A stretch of 64,000 nucleotides of DNA from Oryza sativa Japonica Group. Taxonomy: Eukaryota > Streptophyta > Magnoliopsida > Poales > Poaceae. Location of the stretch: the NCBI RefSeq assembly GCF_034140825.1, contig NC_089042.1, positions 5,676,501 through 5,740,500 of the forward strand, given 5' to 3'. Shown here piece by piece: positions 35,801-46,616 of this stretch; the first letter of the stretch is position 1; the number at the start of each line of letters is the position of its first letter. The notes under the pieces were generated by a model. That model had not been told where the DNA came from, ran no database searches, and saw nothing but the letters and a program-made list of their open reading frames with translations. The position numbers were made by a program, and so were the translations under genes.

Positions 35801-36574
35801 TGCTCCCTGTTACATAACATTTTCCCTTAATGCGGATACATTAATTATTTTCATCATTACATAAGAAAAAAGCTTTCTCAATTTCTATGCACTGAACAAA
35901 TTACTTGTATGTTCTATATGAAGGTGATTCTTAATAGAGCGCTGAAAACTTGCCCAACTTTTAGAAACCTGAAGACGTTGTCCCTTGGTGAATGGTGTAT
36001 GGGTGCTGACTTTGATCCACTAGTTACATTCTTGCAGCATTCACCTAATCTGGAGAGGCTTTTCCTTGAACTTAAATTGGTGCGTGTATTTATATTATAA
36101 TATATCGGTTGCTTGATGCTTCACATTTTTCATATTTTGACACGTGAGTTTTAGCACATGTCCATTGATAATTTATCTTCTTCTGCAAACAAAAACAAAA
36201 AGGATTACTACAGCATACAGGCAATGAAAGGAGTTACCAAAGCAGTGGGAAGATCATTTGTTTGCACACACCTTAAAATGGTGAAGATCAAATGTTCTAT
36301 GAATGATGCTAGGGTCCATTGGTTGGCACAGTTGTTCAGGACTAATGGCTTACCTATTGAGAATATCTTTGTGCGTCAGACTCGCAGCATTTGTGAGTGA
36401 TACTTCTCCTGTGAATTGCATCCCTGATGAAGTTGCAGTTCCCATCGTACATTATTACTTCTTTTGTTTGATGAAAGGCATTTTGTTTACTTGATGCTCT
36501 TGTGGTGCTTGATTAAAAACCATAAACTGATGTTTATGTCATGTCCTCCAGGGCTTCCCACCAGACCACAGTAA
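32848..36574 (+). pseudogene. Broken F-box/LRR gene split by a miniature LTR element
   Basis: Exon 1 starts at 32848 (MSGRRRAGHVFDEMPPKKAK) and keeps the F-box (DRLSALPDAVLHHVMSFL, CVLSRRWRHLWASAPC). Compared with the 27018 gene, an extra G near 33071 shifts the frame, and about 8 extra bases near 33557 shift it again. An LTR element (33620-35391) then splits the exon. The remainder (35397-35779) keeps TIVLDDSLL and TCEYSEIADDYDDE. Exons 2-4 (35924-36079, 36203-36392, 36552-36574) still have good splice sites and open frames, ending RPQ. The intact 3' part suggests the gene was lost recently. Upstream, GGCCTGGTTAAGCATTTGGG-type promoter sequence also occurs beside the WRKY-BED-hAT genes. Confidence 0.85.
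33620..35391 (+). mobile_element. Miniature LTR retroelement (TRIM-like), structurally whole
   Basis: Two 121 bp direct repeats (33620-33740 and 35271-35391), each TG...CA, differ at about two positions. The primer site TGGTATCAGAGC (initiator tRNA-Met type) follows the first repeat directly, and a purine-rich GAGCAGGGG precedes the second. The 5 bp target repeat ACTCA flanks it (33615-33619 and 35392-35396). The 1.5 kb interior has no capsid or polymerase frame and would need another element's proteins. A segment near GAACAGTTTGTGAAGG occurs three times at about 34980-35100. The low LTR divergence suggests an insertion within roughly the last million years, using usual grass LTR rates. Confidence 0.9.
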
Positions 36575-37390
36575 CGTGAAGCTAGAGGGAGGCTGTCGTG
36601 AAGAAGCTGCACCGGTGGTGGGACCAATAATATCTTATGATCTTATTCAACATGATAATTTCGCTTATCACATTGTATTTAGCAGAGTTCTGAAGTGCAG
36701 AGCATCTGCGCTGATCATGCTGGAAGTACAGCATGTGATGCTTCTTTTGAGTACATTGGAACTAAGTATATATGGCTACCTGAATGCGAGAATGATCTGA
36801 TCTAGTGGAATGATTTTAGTTATTTCCCTCTAGCTTGAGGTTGGCTTCTTCCTCGAACGATTTGTTGAGTTCTCTTTGCTTGAATGTTATAACTGAAAGT
36901 GCAATATGTTCAGTCTTCTATGCCTGGTAAAAACGCTGTGGTTGCTGGATTCGGTTAGTTCTTACGACAAAGAAAAACGTTGTACAGCGACGAGCCATTG
37001 CCAATGAGCATATGAAGAACATGTTCAGTCTTCTATATATGGATGGTAAAACCTCTTGTGGATGCAACGAGTCAATTAGTGCTCTCTGGGAAAAGAGTAA
37101 TACATGCGACAGTAGCTTTCATATCTTGCATTTGTATGCTATATAATCAGCAGTAATCGTTGTTCCAAATTGAAGTAATTTCTTCTTTTTCTCTGGTCCG
37201 GCGAAGGTAAAATTATATTAAGAGAGAAATTAAAGAAACCACAACATGGAAAAACTACAACAAAGTTTATTGTAGCCGTTGACTACTACAGTCACTGCCG
37301 ACAGGGCAACTCTACACAAATCCGAGAAAAGACACTAAAGCTCAAGCTAGGAAGGAGAGTGCAGCTTCTTGACATGCCACACCCACAGTT
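36575..37390 (+). repeat. F-box 3' flank module, copy 2 of 3
   Basis: Same order of blocks as 29369-29880 and 45330-46370: GGGACCAATAATATCTTATG, CGCTGTGGTTGCTGGATTCG and TGTACAGCGACGAGCCATTG. It ends with ACAACAAAGTTTATTGTAG near 37258 and runs into the 3' flank of the minus-strand gene at 37724. It lacks the MITEs of the other two copies. Confidence 0.75.
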
Positions 37391-37723
37391 CTTGTTTTTT
37401 AGATGATGGTTAAAATCCGCCCTTTGGTTAAACACAAGCTAGAGCCCCTTATTACATTCATCTTGGTGTATTTGACTGAGTTTTAATAAAGCTTCCATAT
37501 CAAAAAAATTACATAGTTCTTGGCTCAAAACCAAGTATAAAAGTATCTACTGACAACTCCTCCATGATATATAGCTGAAAATAGCAAGACCAGTGGCCTG
37601 ATCGTATTTTCGAAGATCTGACATTCCGTTCCTTCCAAATCATCCAAGTGGAAGGCTCAATTGACTGCGAGATCTGCTGAGAGTATGCAGAAATGAAGAT
37701 AGCGAACTAACCATAGATGTATT

Positions 37724-40700
37724 TCAGCTTCCACCGTTTTCATCACCTGTTTCTGTTAACCAACAGGCAGGAACATCACAGTTACAGTCAGCAATACTAA
37801 ATACTAGGTTCACTACATGTTGAATGATATGAAGTATATAGCTGCACTGTACCTGAGGATTTTATCCAATCCTGAGTGCAGATGAGGGCTTCCACTATCT
37901 CAGGACTAAGCTTTCGATTGAAAAGGCTCACCCGTTCATCAGTTTCGTCGAAAGCAGACTCAGCAGAAACCGCACTTCCAGGTATTGCTAAAATGTCGCG
38001 TGCAAGCCTAGCAAGAGTTGGATACGTCAACGCATTATCCTTCCACCATTTCAGGATATCAAATTGTTCATTTTGAGGACAAAGTCCCCCTTCAAGGTAC
38101 AAAGTCAGTTCTCTGAATTCCCCGAGTGCCGATTGCCCAATGTCATTTTGATCGGTGCCATGTAATGAATCATTACCATCTCTATCCATCTGTAAGTCAT
38201 TGTTCCAATGATTAACTAGTTCACCACTTTGCTGATCAGCATTACAGGAGTATTGAAGAAAGAGCTCATAAATCTTTCCACGCACTTCCAGGATGCACAA
38301 TTTGGCACCAGTACCGAAAGCTTGTTTGAAACACTGTTCAAGATACCTTAATTTGAACCTGGGATCTAGAACAACAGCCAAAGACAACCACACGTAGCAT
38401 TTTCTCCATAGATTGTCAAATTTTTTCAGCATATCATCAATATCGATGATGCGCTTAATGTTTATCTTTTTGGATGATTCCTTCAGAACTGTTCCCAAAC
38501 TCCAAATTACATGAAAATGTGAGTTGAAAGCCACGTTCTGTCTGGAAAGTACATCAATTGCATGGTAAATTGGCCTTGCAAGATCACAAAAGTTTTTTGT
38601 TGCTTCTAGTCTTTCAGGAAATGGTTTCCGTAGAAACATTTTCAAATGCGCCGCGTCAGGGTTTGGGAATTCTTTTACAAACTGCAAAGCAGCCTCAAAT
38701 AAGTAGTAAGTCAAATGCCATTTCTGTGAACCAAAAGATGGTTGGCTTAGGTGCAGGCGCAACAAAATTTCCTTGTATTTTTCCAGACGAATTGCTGAGC
38801 ATGTCATGTACTCAAACCATTCCCGACTTGCTTCCAGGACGTATCTTTCAAGAGTATAACCAAACAAGCCATGAAGCGCGTTTATCATACAAGGCACAAT
38901 TAATAACTTATATTTAGCAAGAAGGAAATTCTGTCCTGCTGCTGTCATAGTCTCCTCCAAATCCAATATAACTTCATTACCTATATTCGTTGGCAATGCA
39001 ATTCCTAAAAGCTTCTTCTCAAGATTCCAATCTTGGACTGCTGCTTTTATTAGAGCCTTGTTAGTCTTTTCAGTACCATATTCATAGCTTGCATTTCTTA
39101 TATTCGAGAAGGACTTCCAGTTGGACAGAATACTGACATAGTGCTCAGCTTCAAGGGCCTCATCTCCAGAAAATTGGAATCTTATGATCTTTCTATTCAA
39201 CTTCCACTCCTTGTCAATAAAATGTACAGTGAAACAGAGGAATTGTTTACATTCAGGGGCCCACCTTGTTACGGATAAGAAAACTCCTCCAGGTTTAAGT
39301 GCTATTTCCTCTTTTAGCTTCATCTTTTCATTCTGAAAAATGCTGAGGAACTTCTCTTCAATTGCAGCCTGTGGCACAATATTATATGTAGGACAGATGC
39401 CAGCAAAAAACTTCCTAAAATTTGCACTGGTTGTCACTGAAAACGGGCAAAGGTTGGAGACTAAAGCCCTTGTAAGCAACTCAAGAGATGTTTCCTGATC
39501 AAATTCCCAGTTATTTGCATCAGATGAATCAAGTCTTGAAGATGACCATTTTTGCTGTATCCTAGTATCTCTGCATTGTCCAGGACATATCTTTAGATGT
39601 CGACGCAGGTGGCTTGTTCCTCCAGAACTTTTTCCACTAAGGCACTTTTTACAATGCTTACATTCTGCACTTTGAATTTTTCCAACACTTAACACAGCTG
39701 TAAATTCCTTCCATACCTTGGACTTTGATCTTCTATTTTCACTGGCATCAGAGATCAGTCGTCGGAAATAGAAGTCAAAAGCATGCAAATCATTCCATTG
39801 AGAAGGGAAGTTTCATAGACCACAAAAAGAGAAAAAGGTCCAACGCTTTTAGGCAAAAGGGAAAAGCATTGTATAAGGCAGTACTGATACTAACCAGTGA
39901 CAAAAGAGAGAGACTGTGTCTACAAGGTTAACCAATTGTTTTTTTTAGATAAAAGGCTTTTTGAGCCCTGCTTTTATAGAAAGCATAATAGGTTAACCGA
40001 TTGTCTATATAAGTAATTTTAAAATTAATTCTCAGGTGAACAACTTTCTTAACTTCTTTTAATAAATAACTTGCATAATGTTCCAAACTGTATAAGCTCA
40101 GTAGTTGGAAGGGAAAGTTTTTGTCAACAGGAGGGAGGTTAGTCCTCATCAATTCAGTGCTAAGCAATCTAGCGATGTATATGCTAGAGGTATCTTAAAG
40201 AAACTAGACTATTATATATCCAGATTTTTTTTGGCAATGTGATGAACAGAAAAAGAAGTATATGCTGGCCAAAATGGAGTGACTTTGCAAACCCAAGGAG
40301 TGTGGAGGTTTAGGGATTCAGAACCTAGAGATTCAAAATAAGTGTATGCTTAGTAAATGGATCTTTAAGTTAATCAATGAAGAGGGAATTAGGAAAAATT
40401 TGCTTTGGAAAAATATTTGGCAAAAAAAAAACATTCTATAGGTTCAAAAGCAACAAAGAGATTCTCATTTCTGGGCTAGTCTCATGACAGCAAAAGAATC
40501 CTTCCAACTACTTGGACACTTTAAAGTGAGAAATGGGAAACACGTTAGATTTTGGGAGGATTGTTGGATGGGAAACAAATTTCTTGAGAAAGAATTTCCT
40601 AATTTGTACAACCTAGTTTAGAATAAGAATACAGTAGTTGCTAAGGTTTTGGAAACGATACCGTTGAATGTGTCCTTTAGAAGAGCGATAGTTGGGAAAA

Positions 40701-43552
40701 ACTTGGAAAATTGGTATGTCATTGTCTCGAAAGTGGCTAATGTTAATTTGACAAGTGAACATGACCAATTCATATGGAAAATTAATAAAGAAGGGTTGTT
40801 CACCGTAAACTCTATGCATAAGTTACTTATGTTTAATGGAGTAATACCTAGGAAATCTTTAATTTGGAAGCTAAGAATTCCATTAAAGATTAAGATTTTC
40901 CTATGGTATCTGAAAAAGGGGGTGATTCTAACAAAGGATAATCTAGCTAAGAGAATATGGAAGGGTAGCTTACTATGTAGCTTTTGTAGCTCTGATAAGT
41001 CGATACAACACCTTTTCTTTGATTGTACAATGGCTAGATACATATGGAGTGCGGTTTATTTTACTTTCGAGATTAGACAACCCAGAAGTTGCGCTCATAT
41101 GTTTGGTAATTGGTTGAATGGTTTTGAACCTAAACTCAAAAGACAAACTTGGGAGGGCAGCAATTTGTTGGGCTTTGTGGCTTAGTACGAATGACATAGT
41201 CTTAAACGGCTACAATTAATCATATTTCTTTCTTACGGGTAATATTCAAGGCAACTCATTGAGGAAGGCTTTGGTCTTTGCTTCTTAAAAAAGTTGGAGA
41301 GGAAGTTCAAGTCAACTGCAGAATTCTGGAGAAGCGAGTTATGGAGTTCTTTTCTACCTTTGGATGGAATTTTTGAAGAAGAATTGAAGCTTAGCCTTTA
41401 TTCCTCTTTAATCATTTGTTAAACTTTTATTTGTGTGTTCCTATGTAATTGGAGGAGTCTTATGTACTCGTGAGTCGTGACTATGGTTTTGGCTGTGTAC
41501 ACCCTCACAAGGTGTAGAGGCCGGGTTTAATATAATCCATTATCTAAAAAAATGTTCTAGACTATACATAAAGAGTGCAATGTTTTGCTCAATCTAAGAA
41601 CTTAAATGTTCAAATAAGAAAGAATAGCCATTAAGAGTAGTTATTTGGTTATGCCATTCAAAACTAGAGCATGAACACCATGAATTACCCAGCTCCATAG
41701 TTTTGCTCCCATAGTTGTCAATATAAAAAAAACTCATGGAAATTCTACTTAAGAGATGCCATATATGCCACATTAAATTTGAAAAGAAATTGTCAGGTTG
41801 CTATTTCTTTACCTGGAAAGATTCACACACAAAGACAACAACGATATATAACATAATTCATGATAGCTCTTATTCTGATGGTTTAGCAATGCAAATAGGG
41901 CCATTCATTAACTGGATCATACAAGTTAATGCATCTCATGACATCACTATAATGAACTTCCATTCATATGCTATATGTTGGCAACTTTTTTGGCAAGAAG
42001 ACAATCACGATCGGGACACCTAAACGCCTTGCGGTAATATAGAGTCGCCAACCACCCCGATCTAGCCAAACGCCAAATCAAGATGGGTTTTGTAGAAAGA
42101 AAAGCTAAACCGGCTAGCAGAGCCGATTTAGAGATCAAAAACAGCCTCTAGGCCGATTTAGATCGATATGAGGATAACTACCCGTCTCGTGGGCGAACGA
42201 AAGGTTTACAGGACAAACCTACAAAGGGGTAATCGCACTCTCGCAATGACGGCGGACGATTTATGGTGCAAATCGACAAAGATGGACTAAACTAGGGTAA
42301 AGTAGAAAACATGGCTGAAAAGTAAAAGAACGATTCGATTGTAGAGATTGTTGAGGGAGAGATCCATCTCAATCGAACCGGCCTTTTCCCTTAAATAGGG
42401 GTTGGTCTTGCCTCCTACAAGTCCTCCTCCACGTCCAATTCGGGGTAGAAACCAATGGAAACCCGAAACATACCTTCCCAAGCAAGGAAACCTGAGACCC
42501 GACGAAAACTTACTCGGGCTCGGACTCAGTTGGTGGCCACATGCCGCCGGTCAGACCGTCCCTCAAGCCTCGGTCTAACCGGCCCATACACGGCGGTTAG
42601 ACCGGCCTAGTGGAGGAAACCGACGACTTTCCAAAATCTGGGTAATTTTCCTTATTTTGAGCTTAGGAGCCAAATTTGGGTGTAAACACTATCGTAGTAC
42701 CATTTCATGTACTTTGGTTTATGTCCAAGAGTGAAACTAAAAATAGAGGGAAAGAAGAAAGTCATAGAGAGCAGCAGCTCGTGAGTCACTGGGATTACCT
42801 TCGGCAATAATTCTTACGTTGCTGACAGCCGTTACCCGTAACATCAACCTCAGTTGCAGTTTGAGCGGTGATATCTTGAGCTGCACCATGTCTGTCCAGC
42901 AGAAATACCCAATTTATGCACTGGACCTTGTAAAAATCAAACTATGGAAGTAACAAAAATTCAGTTAAATTGAGCACCTTTCTATTGCATTGGCATCAGC
43001 AGCAGCACCGTCACCATCAACTCTTGCTTCATTAGCATCATCTTCCTCGCTGTCACCCAAACCAGATTGTAGCTCATCTTCCTCCTCATTCATAGGCATT
43101 GCAACTGAAGGCCTGATAACCCCTGCTGCCTGTAATATCTCACCAACAGGGATTGCATCCAGCGTAGCTGAACCTTCTCCAAACACCCTTTCTGATGAGA
43201 GTGGATGGTTGTGACTGCCCTTACATACTGTTTTCTTGATCTGTCCATCTGCGGAGCGTGTCACGGATTTCTCGGCACCGCAGTTTGCTTGAGAACATTC
43301 ATAGTAGAATTTCTGATGGCACCCACCCTGAACTACTTTCTGCCCACAAATTCTCCAGTTGTAGCCATCATATTCAGGTGGGTGTGTGTCTATGATCTGA
43401 GAAGTTGTGTGAGATGGCAGAACCTGCATCTGCATTACTGCTAAGTTGGAAGAAGAGCCGGCATACGGCTGCGTGTTAAATTGTTCTGTCAGCCAGCTGC
43501 GAAATCTTTGATCGGCCATGCCGTCCTGAGCTTGACCTGACTGGTTCTCCAT
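37724..43552 (-). CDS. WRKY-BED-hAT fusion protein, paralogue 1 (861 aa)
   Basis: Predicted exons (minus): 43552-42978, 42891-42799, 39741-37853 and 37752-37724; phases agree and the frame is open throughout. Residues 62-116 form a WRKY-like domain (DGYNWRICGQK, then zinc ligands C86, C91, H114, H116). The core WRKYGQK reads WRICGQK. An acidic stretch follows. A BED zinc finger lies at about 228-275 (SKSKVWKEF, C250, C253, H267, H271). The hAT body includes FCRT-type segments such as VHFIDKEWKLNRK, and a C-terminal dimerisation region at about 780-851 (FDILKWWKDN, RDILAIPGSAVSAESAF, ALICTQDWI). The first catalytic Asp expected in the LTxD block is Thr381 (LSVTRW), so transposition activity is unlikely. 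No terminal inverted repeats are evident. Intron 2 contains a LINE fragment and a solo LTR. A 5' leader intron with donor at 43855 is likely. Probably a nuclear DNA-binding regulator; targets unknown. Confidence 0.82.
40213..41552 (+). mobile_element. LINE fragment with zf-RVT-like domain, 5' truncated
   Basis: The plus strand encodes, with interruptions, the C-terminal part of a plant LINE ORF2: GLGIQNLEIQNKCLLSKW, then FWEDCWMGN, FTVNSMHKLL, KIKIFLWYLKKGVILTKDNL and LCSFCSSDKSIQHLFFDC. The last is the typical zinc-binding motif after reverse transcriptase. The reading frame is cut by at least one stop (near 40620). The element ends CCATTATCTAAAAAAA. CTAGACTAT occurs just before and just after, a likely target duplication. 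It sits in intron 2 of the WRKY-BED-hAT gene, antisense to it, and is absent from the paralogue at 46617. Confidence 0.82.
41976..42688 (-). mobile_element. Solo LTR in intron 2 (fossil)
   Basis: A 713 bp block with TG...CA ends (TGTTGGCAAC...GGGTGTAAACA on plus). CTATA at the left and CTATC at the right suggest a 5 bp target repeat with one change. A TATTTAAGG motif on the minus strand favours minus orientation. The paralogous intron near 49730 lacks it. Confidence 0.72.
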
Positions 43553-43854
43553 TTCTTTTCAGCCCCGGTTGGAATGCAAGAAATTTCTTAGATTCCTAGA
43601 GGGAATTGGGAACTGAACAATTCTTGTGATACCCTATGAAATCAACCATGCCTTTCTGAATAGCTTCTCTGCCGTTTCAATTACACGCAAGGTACGCGGC
43701 ATGAGCAAATCCAAGGCAATCTGTTCTACGGACTGTAATCGAGAAGGAAAATGAATCCTATGCACAGTTTTTTAGAGAAAAAGAAAACTCATGTAAAAAC
43801 CGATATGAAATATCAAGAGAAAGGCTGGGGAGAGAGAAGCTAATCAACAACTTA

Positions 43855-44394
43855 CTTATAAACGCGAAGCTGAAATCGGCGCAAGAGATCGCAAGAAACT
43901 ACAGCAGTTTCTTCGAGCCATCGAGCCTTGTCAAGTCAAGGTGGTGGATTCGTCCCCGCAAAAAAAAAAAGGTGGTGGATTCGTATTTAACTAGAGTAGG
44001 TAATATGGCGGTTCATATAAAATGGCAAGATTCTTTTTCTTTTTAAAGGCCTATGGGATGGCAAGATTTAATATAGATTGGCACCCACTTTCACAAAGTC
44101 TTTAAAAATAAACATATGCTGATGGACCACCACACCGCCGCCACCAGTGCTATTTGCTCGAATGGTTGCAACTGATCGAATTCCAAAATGAAATGCTATA
44201 ACTGAATATGCGGAATGATGCTGTGGTTGCTGGATTCAATCAGAAGTTCAGAACTTACCCCTAAAAAAGAAAGTGCAGCGGCGGCGCAACCGCCGAGGGC
44301 CGCCGGTAGGAGACGAACCACTACATATGTATACTTGATACGACCTACTAATTGTTTGGGCCGGCGCTGGAGGAAGCGTAGCGACGCATGTGCC
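43855..44394 (-). promoter_or_regulatory. Upstream region of WRKY-BED-hAT paralogue 1
   Basis: Sequence around 43870-43910 (AAATCGGCGCAAGAGATCGC) is the likely non-coding first exon, with a GTAAGT donor at 43855. It matches 50896-50940 upstream of paralogue 2. Further out, GCTGTGGTTGCTGGATTCA near 44220 recurs near 51482. No gene seen. Confidence 0.55.
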
Positions 44395-44400
44395 ACAAGT

Positions 44401-44960
44401 TCACTCTTGGTCCCTCAATCTGTCGTTCTCCGTCGAAAAACCAGATACAACCCATCCTTTAGCTTACAAAACAATGCAAATGAGATCCCCGACGGTATTG
44501 ATCCCGGTTTTGATTAACGTGGTGCCTCCTTTAACTACCTCTTCATCTCACGTGGCATTGACATAGCGCTTACGTGACAATTCGACGCGAAAAAAAATAA
44601 TAAAATCCTTGGGATCCACATGTCAGTTATACACGAATAATAAAAAATGGTGAGGCCAATGTGGCCATACCTTACTACTCCCTTCTTCTCTCTATCCTTC
44701 TCTTTTTCTTTTTTTTTTGTCTTCTCTTGCTTCTTCTCCTGGATGACATCCGGCGGCTGGCCGTGGGCGACGGAGAGAGAGAAGGGCGTTCTTCGGCGGG
44801 AGTGTCGCGCCGGCGGAGAGGGAGAGGTCGTCGCACTCACTGAGATCCAACACGCAGAGAGGTCGCTGTCAGTGTCAGTCATGGATCGGAGTGTGCGAGA
44901 TCGGCGTCGGAGATGAGCGCTGCGCGGGGGAGAAGAGGAGTCTTCGCTCCGTCTTCGCTC
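44401..44960. mobile_element. MULE fragment, one terminal arm
   Basis: Begins GGTCCCTCAATCTG and contains AAAACCAGATACAACCCATC, as in the inverse arm at 63660-63915. The other arm is missing. A low-complexity CT-rich and GC-rich interior (44690-44960) ends at the duplicated F-box flank. Confidence 0.5.
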
Positions 44961-44997
44961 GTCGTCGAGTGCAGTTCCCATCGTACATTGTTAACTA

Positions 44998-45232
44998 CTC
45001 CCTTCTTCCATAAATGTTTGACGCCGTTGACTTTTTTAAATATGTTTGACCGTTCGTCTTATTCAAAAACTTTTGTGAAATGTGTAAAACTATATGTATA
45101 CATAAAATTATATTTAACAATAAATCAAATGATAGGAAAAGAATTAATAATTACTTAAATTTTTTGAATAAGACGAACGGTCAAATATTTTTAAAAAAGT
45201 CAACGGCGTCAAACATTTTGGGATGGAGGGAG
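44998..45232. mobile_element. Stowaway-like MITE
   Basis: A 235 bp element closely related to 22293-22525, with CTCCCTTCTTCCATAAAT and GGGATGGAGGGAG ends next to TA. The paralogous site near 36455 is empty. Confidence 0.82.
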
Positions 45233-45786
45233 TACTTCTTTTGTTTGATGGAAGGCATTTTGTTTACTTGATGTTCTTGTGGTGCTTGATTAAAAACCAT
45301 AAACTGATGTTTATGTCATGTCCTCCGGGGCTTCCCACCAGGCACCAGAGCACGGTAACGTTAAGCTAGAGGGAGGCTGTCTTTAAGGAGCTGCACCGGT
45401 GGTGGGACCAATAATATCTTATGATTTTATTCAACATTGTATTTAGCAGAGTTCTGAAGTGCAAGAATCTGCACTCATCATGCTGGTAGTACAGCATGTG
45501 AGAACGCGAGAATGATCTGATCTAGTGGAATGATTTTAGTTATTTCCCTCTAGCTTGAGTTTGGCTTCTTCCTCGAACGATTTGACGAGTTCTCTTTGCT
45601 TGCATGTTATAACTGAAAGTGCAATATGTTCAGTCTTCTATGTGTGGTAAAAACGCTGTGGTTGCTGGATTCGGTTAGTACTTATGACAAAGAAAAACGT
45701 TGTACAGCGACGAGCCATTACCAACGAGCATATGAAGAATCTATATATGGATGGAAAACCCCTAGTGGATGCAACAAGTCAATTAG

Positions 45787-46023
45787 GCTGAGTTCGGATG
45801 GGGGAGATGGGAACCCAACTTCTGCGCACGGAAAACGGAGCAGTCCATTAACACATGATTAATTAAGTATTAGCTAATTTTTTTTCAAAAATGGATTAAT
45901 TTGATTTTTTTAAGCAACTTTCGTATAGAAACTTTTTACAAAAAATGCACCGTTTAGCAGTTTGAAAAGCGTGCACGCGGAAAACGAGGGAGAGGTGATG
46001 GGAAAAGGTGCATGCGAACACAG
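45787..46023. mobile_element. MITE with GCTGAGTTCGGATGGG end
   Basis: A 237 bp insertion located by comparison with AAGTCAATTAGTTCTCTCTG at 29825. Inner arms CGCACGGAAAACGGAG and CACGCGGAAAACGAGGGAG are similar. No clear target duplication was seen, so the ends may be off by a few bases. Confidence 0.6.
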
Positions 46024-46616
46024 TTCTCTCTGGAAAAAAAAATGGTAATACATGCAACAGTAGCTTACTAGCTTTCATATATTGCATTCGATGCTATATA
46101 ATCAGCAGTAATCGTTGTTCCGAATTGAAGTAAATACTTCTTTTTCCCTGGTCCGGCGAAGATAAAACCGGCCGATAAAATTTTATTAAGAGAAAGAGCC
46201 CATAACATGGAAACCACGGTACAACAAAGTTTATTGTAGCCATTGACTACTACGTACGGTCACGGCAACTCTACGACCAAACTGTTACAAATCCGACAAA
46301 AGATACCAAGGCTCAAGCTAGGAGGGAGAATGCAGCTTCATGACACGCCACACCCACAGTTCTTTTTTCTTAGACAATGGATAAAATCTGGCCTTTGCTT
46401 CAACACACAAGCTAAAGCCCCTTATTACATAGTTCTTGGCTCAAAACCAAGTATAGAAGTATGTAGCTGAAAAGAGCAATACCAGTGGCCGGCTCATATT
46501 TTCAAAGATCCGCGCACTTCGTTCCTTCCAAATCATCCAAGTGGAAGGCTCAATTGACAGCAAAATCTCCAGAGAGTATGCAGAAATGAAGATAGCAAAC
46601 TAATCATAGGACTATT

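Larger units (their letters stand above)
44965..46370 (+). pseudogene. F-box 3' remnant and flank module, copy 3 of 3
   Basis: From GCAGTTCCCATCGTACATT onward this matches the intron before the last exon of the 32848 gene (36435 on). It continues through the last-exon equivalent (CTTCCCACCAG near 45332) and the 3' flank module. The F-box, LRR and FBD-like exons are absent. A Stowaway MITE (44998-45232) and another MITE (45787-46023) interrupt it. It is the surviving edge of a duplicated unit. Confidence 0.78.

Noticed and set aside
40649-41185. 178-codon frame as an independent gene
   Set aside because: It is the zf-RVT end of a truncated LINE, without its own start or promoter.
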